A DNA stretch of 9,554 nt from Nostoc cf. edaphicum LEGE 07299 (GTDB lineage Bacteria > Cyanobacteriota > Cyanobacteriia > Cyanobacteriales > Nostocaceae), in assembly GCF_015207245.1 (NCBI RefSeq), contig NZ_JADEXF010000060.1:1-9554 (forward strand), written 5' to 3'. The position numbers and the translations under genes are program-made. This document shows positions 7,701 to 9,554 of the stretch, piece after piece; the stretch's first letter is position 1; each line of letters starts with the position of its first letter. The notes beneath the pieces were generated by a model, which was not told where the DNA came from, searched no databases, and saw only the letters and a program-made list of their open reading frames with translations.

Positions 7701-7924
7701 CTCAGTTGATTGCTGCTGAGGTCTAGCGTTCGCAGGTTGGTGAGTTGGACTATTTCCGGTGGCAAACTGCTCAGTTGATTGCTGCTGAGGTCGAGCGATC
7801 GCAGATTGGTGAGTTGGACTATTTCCGGTGGCAGTATTGTTAAGCCTTTGCCAGAAAGCTCTAATTCTGTCACCTTGTCTGTGACAGCTTGTTCAATAAT
7901 TTGCAGCAGTTCTTCGTTAGTCAT
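4784..7924 (-). CDS. LRR-Roc-COR-TIR protein (Roco family sensor with probable TIR NADase)
   Basis: A 1046-aa multidomain protein. Thirteen leucine-rich repeats (18-315; the first twelve exactly 23 residues, L.LS.NQLSSLPPEIVQLTN) precede a Roc GTPase domain. Its P-loop is GEGGAGKT (351-358) and the switch motif is DFGGQE (402-407). The guanine-specificity site reads NEKQD (457-461), not a clean NKxD. A COR-like region follows (about 530-790) with a CNCETC cysteine cluster (761-766), then a charged linker and a C-terminal TIR domain (about 863-1000). The TIR shows FISYAWGGESE (867-877) and NCMFEL, whose E937 fits the catalytic glutamate of NAD-cleaving TIRs. Known family behaviour: LRRs sense a ligand, Roc-COR controls dimer state, TIR signals or depletes NAD+. 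The trigger is unknown. The start at 7924 has no clear Shine-Dalgarno, but no other start codon exists before the upstream in-frame stop at 7991. It lies upstream of, and co-directional with, the CIS genes. Confidence 0.93.
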   Translation of the reverse strand: MTNEELLQIIEQAVTDKVTELELSGKGLTILPPEIVQLTNLRSLDLSSNQLSSLPPEIVQLTNLRTLDLSSNQLSSLPPEIVQLTNLRTLDLSSNQLSSLPPEIVQLTNLQTFDLSYNQLSSLPPEIVQLTNLQTLKLSGNQLSSLPLEIVQLNNLETLNLSGNQLSSLPLEIVQLTNLQILNLSYNQLSILPPEIVQLTNLQTLYLSYNQLSSLPPEIVQFTNLQTLYLSGNQLTSLPPEFRQLTNLQTLYLYNNQLSSLPPEIVQLTNLRSLNLYNNQLSSLPPEIRQLQNLNKLDLRSNPVPIPPEILGLKDLSEEPGDVNEILDFYFRVQDPTETELFYEAKFLIIGEGGAGKTSLAKKIADENYKLQPDEESTEGIDVIQWHFTQPNGKEFRVNIWDFGGQEIYHQTHQFFLSKRSLYALVADTRKENTDFYWWLKVVELLSDKSPVLIIKNEKQDRDCQVNERQLRGEFDNLEKILATNLDTNRGLAEIKDAIQLYISRLDHVGTPLPKLWVRVRTALENDSRNYISFEEYCTLCRLNKLTNRKDMLRLSNYLHDLGVCLHFQDDSTLKHHVILKPEWGTTAVYKVLDNDNVKKKLGCFTKNDLKDIWQDGEYTDMRDELLQLMMRFKLCYEIPGHRDTYIAPQLLSIEKADYTWDDRHNLILRYTYDFMPKGILTRFIVETHPWIEQQKLVWKSGIVLNKDQTRAEVIENYDQREIKIRVAGNRKKELMAVVTHELEKIHNSYERLQPKTLVPCNCETCKNLPLPYSYSLDSLKKRLNASRYQIECENSFEMIEVRKLIDDVMFQPAKADGEINPQVAQLQSELERKRDESLTHRLRDSNQEQKPIMNSQSTIEFEKEIFISYAWGGESEQFVNKLDETLQAKGIKIIRDKRDLGYKGLIKAFMERIGRGKCAIAVISDKYLKSPNCMFELVQIVKNGEFYNRIFPIVLADAQIYKPVARLKYIKHWEEEIKELDKAMREVGAANLQGFREEIDQYTEIRNTIAELTNLLKDMNTLTPDIHSASDFEELLSAIAHRLDE
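7046..7873 (-). repeat. Twelve 69-bp in-frame LRR-coding tandem repeats
   Basis: Twelve units of exactly 69 bp (23 codons) run head to tail and encode LRRs 1-12 of the Roco protein; LRR 13 (6980-7045) is one codon shorter and divergent. Units 3 and 4 encode identical peptides and unit 2 differs by one residue. Variation concentrates at the exposed x positions (SSN, SYN, SGN, YNN), as expected for ligand-facing residues. HIP1 octamers occur at 7105 and 7795. The near-identity at DNA level suggests recent duplication or gene conversion. Confidence 0.93.
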
Positions 7925-8027
7925 TTCGGGTTTTACAGAGGCGATGCCTGACGACGAGTTGCTGCTTGAACGCGCAGCAGAAAAATTTAGCTAATTAATT
8001 ATGTAGCCTGTATCAAGGATTGCATAG

Positions 8028-8141
8028 AGGCAATGTGCCTTAGCATAGCTCGTGGTAAATATCGCAGACTCCAGATGACATCATATTTTACGTTAGAGTA
8101 TAGTTTTAGACGACATCAATTTTTAAAATGATGTTTATACT
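8028..8141 (+). promoter_or_regulatory. Promoter and possible operator upstream of the peptidoglycan-binding gene
   Basis: The 247-bp divergent gap (7925-8171) holds no gene. The best promoter is ATGACA (8075-8080), an 18-bp spacer, then TATAGT (8099-8104), each hexamer one mismatch from consensus; it would give a leader of about 60 nt. A second -10-like TATACT is at 8136-8141. ACATCA occurs at 8078-8083 (overlapping the -35) and 8113-8118, with its inverse TGATGT at 8129-8134, an arrangement compatible with a repressor or activator site. A small AGGCA-3 nt-TGCCT inverted repeat lies at 8028-8040. AGGTG (8163-8167) is the ribosome site of the gene. No strong promoter was seen toward the Roco gene. 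Confidence 0.4.
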
Positions 8142-8171
8142 TAGAACTCAGTAAATGAAAGCAGGTGCATA

Positions 8172-9080
8172 ATGAAACTACAAGATTTCTTGGGAAAAGA
8201 TGAGAAATGGTCATTTGATGCGATCGCAGAAGATGCAGACTTGGCTCGCCAGATTCAGGTATTGTTAATCGGCTTAGGTTTGCTGGAACCTCCAGCCGAT
8301 GGGAAATTTGGCCCTGTTTCTGTGATATCTCTCAAAAAATTTCAAGAATTAACAAAGACTGAAGAGAGTGGCTTTTTAGGAGCAGTCACAGCCAAGAAAC
8401 TGATTGAAACCAAAATAGACGATCTTCCTAAACCCCCCTTAAAACTAGGCAATGACATCGCTAGTAAGATTGTGAAATATATGCTATCCAAAGGTTATCA
8501 GGTATTTACCAATCCCAAAGAATACAACATTGTTTATGTAGAGGGCGTAGATGCAGACTGGACTCTCAACAGTGATACACCCAATCAATTTAACGATCGC
8601 CGCATTGTTATTGAAGTAGTAAATGGCGTTCCCAAAATCGTAGATCATTGGGAAGCGACTACAGAACCAGGGAGGTACTACACTTATAATCCGATGAATC
8701 CCAAAGGAGCAGCTAGGATTCAGTTTGGACAATACAAAGCTTGGGCTGTTGGCACCCACGGTACAGCAGAGCCTCATGAAGCGTTAGTGCAAGTTGGAGA
8801 TATAACAGTTTGTAGAGATTTCAACAGAGATTTTAAACGGACTGGCGACAAACTTGATACAGGTGATAATTTTTATGTTAATCAACACTACGGCTTTGAT
8901 TTCCCTCGGAATGATATTCGCCTTGCTAGCGCGGGTTGTTTAGTGGGGCGTACCCGTGAGGGACATAGAGAGTTTATGGCAATTATTAAACAAGACCGTC
9001 GTTATGTCGCTAATCGCAAATATACTTTTTACACTACCGTAATTCCTGGGGATGATTTACTGAAAACGTTTCCAGGATGA
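8172..9080 (+). CDS. Peptidoglycan-binding domain protein with L,D-transpeptidase-like catalytic region
   Basis: A 302-aa protein with AGGTG 4 nt before the ATG. Residues about 22-80 form a PG_binding_1-like three-helix domain (ARQIQVLLIGLGLL, then DGKFGPVSVISLKKFQ), which normally binds cell-wall peptidoglycan. The C-terminal part (about 95-300) has THGTAEPHE (195-203), NQHYGFDF (237-244, H239) and RLASAGCLVGRT, with Cys256 in an S-x-G-C setting that resembles the Cys/His site of YkuD-type L,D-transpeptidases and related amidase-like lysins. No signal peptide or membrane segment is visible, which fits a protein acting from the cytoplasm, released by lysis, or carried by another machine. It is divergent from the Roco gene and alone on its strand. 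The domain and motif calls are from pattern recognition; the exact reaction (cross-linking or cleavage) cannot be told from sequence alone. HIP1 at 8220 is inside the coding region. Confidence 0.75.
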   Translation: MKLQDFLGKDEKWSFDAIAEDADLARQIQVLLIGLGLLEPPADGKFGPVSVISLKKFQELTKTEESGFLGAVTAKKLIETKIDDLPKPPLKLGNDIASKIVKYMLSKGYQVFTNPKEYNIVYVEGVDADWTLNSDTPNQFNDRRIVIEVVNGVPKIVDHWEATTEPGRYYTYNPMNPKGAARIQFGQYKAWAVGTHGTAEPHEALVQVGDITVCRDFNRDFKRTGDKLDTGDNFYVNQHYGFDFPRNDIRLASAGCLVGRTREGHREFMAIIKQDRRYVANRKYTFYTTVIPGDDLLKTFPG

Positions 9081-9178
9081 GGAAATGGTTAATTGGTAAT
9101 ATTTGTTGTTGTGATGCAACGTGTAGTAGAGGCGCACAGTTCATTAATGTAAACTTAAGCTCAAATGCTTGTCCCACA

Positions 9179-9276
9179 TACGCTTTACCCCACCCTCAAC
9201 CCCTCGCCTTGCTAAGGAAAGGGGCGGTTTTGGCTTTAGACAAAACCGGGGTGAGGTGATGGGGTGAGTAAGCGTA
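9179..9276. repeat. Branched inverted-repeat element between convergent genes
   Basis: An outer imperfect inverted repeat (left arm TACGCTTTACCCCACCCTC from 9179; right arm ending TAAGCGTA at 9269-9276) encloses two adjacent hairpins. The first is 9200-9224 (CCCCT, 2-nt internal loop, CCTT, 3-nt loop, AAGG, 2 nt, AGGGG). The second is 9225-9248 (CGGTTTTG, 8-nt loop, CAAAACCG, perfect 8-bp stem). It could act as a terminator for both converging genes, or be a dispersed cyanobacterial intergenic repeat. The remainder of 9081-9295 shows no gene. Confidence 0.8.
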
Positions 9277-9295
9277 AGTAGAATGAACTCAATGT

Positions 9296-9554
9296 CTAAC
9301 TTTGTTCTTGTGGTTGTCCTATTTGTGCCGTCAATTTCTCTTTATCTTGCCTGCGTTTTTTGGCGTAAAGTTGAATAGTGACTGCCATCAAAATAATCAT
9401 GGCGAAAATAGCCCAAGCAGCGATATCTGTAGGTAGATTATTTTTAAACACAGCCAGCAAAACGATCGCTAGTAACATAACTGTAGGCGCTTCATTTAAA
9501 GCACGTAATTGCTGACCACTCCAGCGACACTCATCTACTGCTAATTTCTTCATC
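9296..9554 (-). CDS. hemJ: C-terminal part of HemJ-like protoporphyrinogen IX oxidase (runs off right edge)
   Basis: The reading frame is open to the window edge, and the Met at 9551-9553 is probably internal, since the visible 85 residues resemble only the end of a longer protein (HemJ is about 200 aa). RALNEAPTVMLLAIVLLAVFKN matches the R..NE.PT...L.IV....K signature I associate with the last part of HemJ/UPF0093 proteins, which oxidise protoporphyrinogen IX in haem and chlorophyll synthesis at the membrane. Two hydrophobic segments (about 22-37 and 43-64) are followed by a Lys/Arg-rich, then Gln/Glu-rich tail. It is transcribed toward the peptidoglycan-binding gene, with the branched inverted repeat between them. 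Seems unrelated to the CIS genes. An unrelated small membrane protein is the alternative. Confidence 0.7.
   Translation of the reverse strand, partial: MKKLAVDECRWSGQQLRALNEAPTVMLLAIVLLAVFKNNLPTDIAAWAIFAMIILMAVTIQLYAKKRRQDKEKLTAQIGQPQEQS

Noticed and set aside
7779..7994. A 71-codon plus-strand frame whose end (MPDDELLLERAAEKFS) looks protein-like
   Set aside because: Most of it is antisense to the LRR gene start; the 16-residue tail alone is too short to support a gene, though it could be a remnant.
9077..9259. A 60-codon frame overlapping the end of the peptidoglycan-binding gene (ATGA junction)
   Set aside because: Its second half runs through the branched inverted repeat, its residues are Cys/Pro-rich low complexity, and it lacks a family match.

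Overview
The window looks like chromosome of a filamentous, Nostoc-type cyanobacterium. The octamer GCGATCGC (HIP1) occurs at least 18 times in 9.5 kb (e.g. 1407, 1659, 4136, 4514, 5160, 6661, 7105, 7795, 8220). Base composition is moderately AT-rich, intergenic DNA is repeat-bearing, and the right edge carries what reads as the C-terminus of the cyanobacterial haem enzyme HemJ.

Left half (1-4331, all minus strand): the upstream end of a contractile injection system (CIS, phage-tail-like) operon. In transcription order it encodes an unrecognised 79-aa protein, a T4 gp19-type inner tube protein (translationally coupled through TGATG), a 1017-aa repeat-rich protein with tape-measure-like glycine motifs, and the start of an Afp7-like 'CIS tube' baseplate protein that runs off the left edge. 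The 79-aa and 1017-aa proteins end in the same kind of 29-residue tail (VY..L...L...RER.G, same distance from the C-terminus). This suggests a common docking signal for one CIS part.

Centre (4332-7924): a 452-bp intergenic stretch carries a 12-bp palindrome, a possible -10 element and an array of 21-bp tandem repeats. It is followed, still on the minus strand, by a 1046-aa LRR-Roc-COR-TIR protein, an NLR/Roco-like sensor with a probable NAD-cleaving effector domain.

Right (7925-9554): a divergent intergenic region with a plausible promoter and repeated ACATCA half-sites precedes a plus-strand gene. That gene encodes a signal-peptide-less protein with a peptidoglycan-binding domain and an SAGC motif resembling L,D-transpeptidases. 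A branched inverted repeat separates it from the convergent, truncated hemJ-like gene.

Working idea (inference): the CIS genes, the TIR-bearing Roco sensor and the peptidoglycan-active protein could form a stress- or invasion-responsive cell-lysis/cell-death island. Only adjacency supports this; no sheath, spike or baseplate wedge gene is visible here, and the rest of the CIS operon should lie left of position 1.
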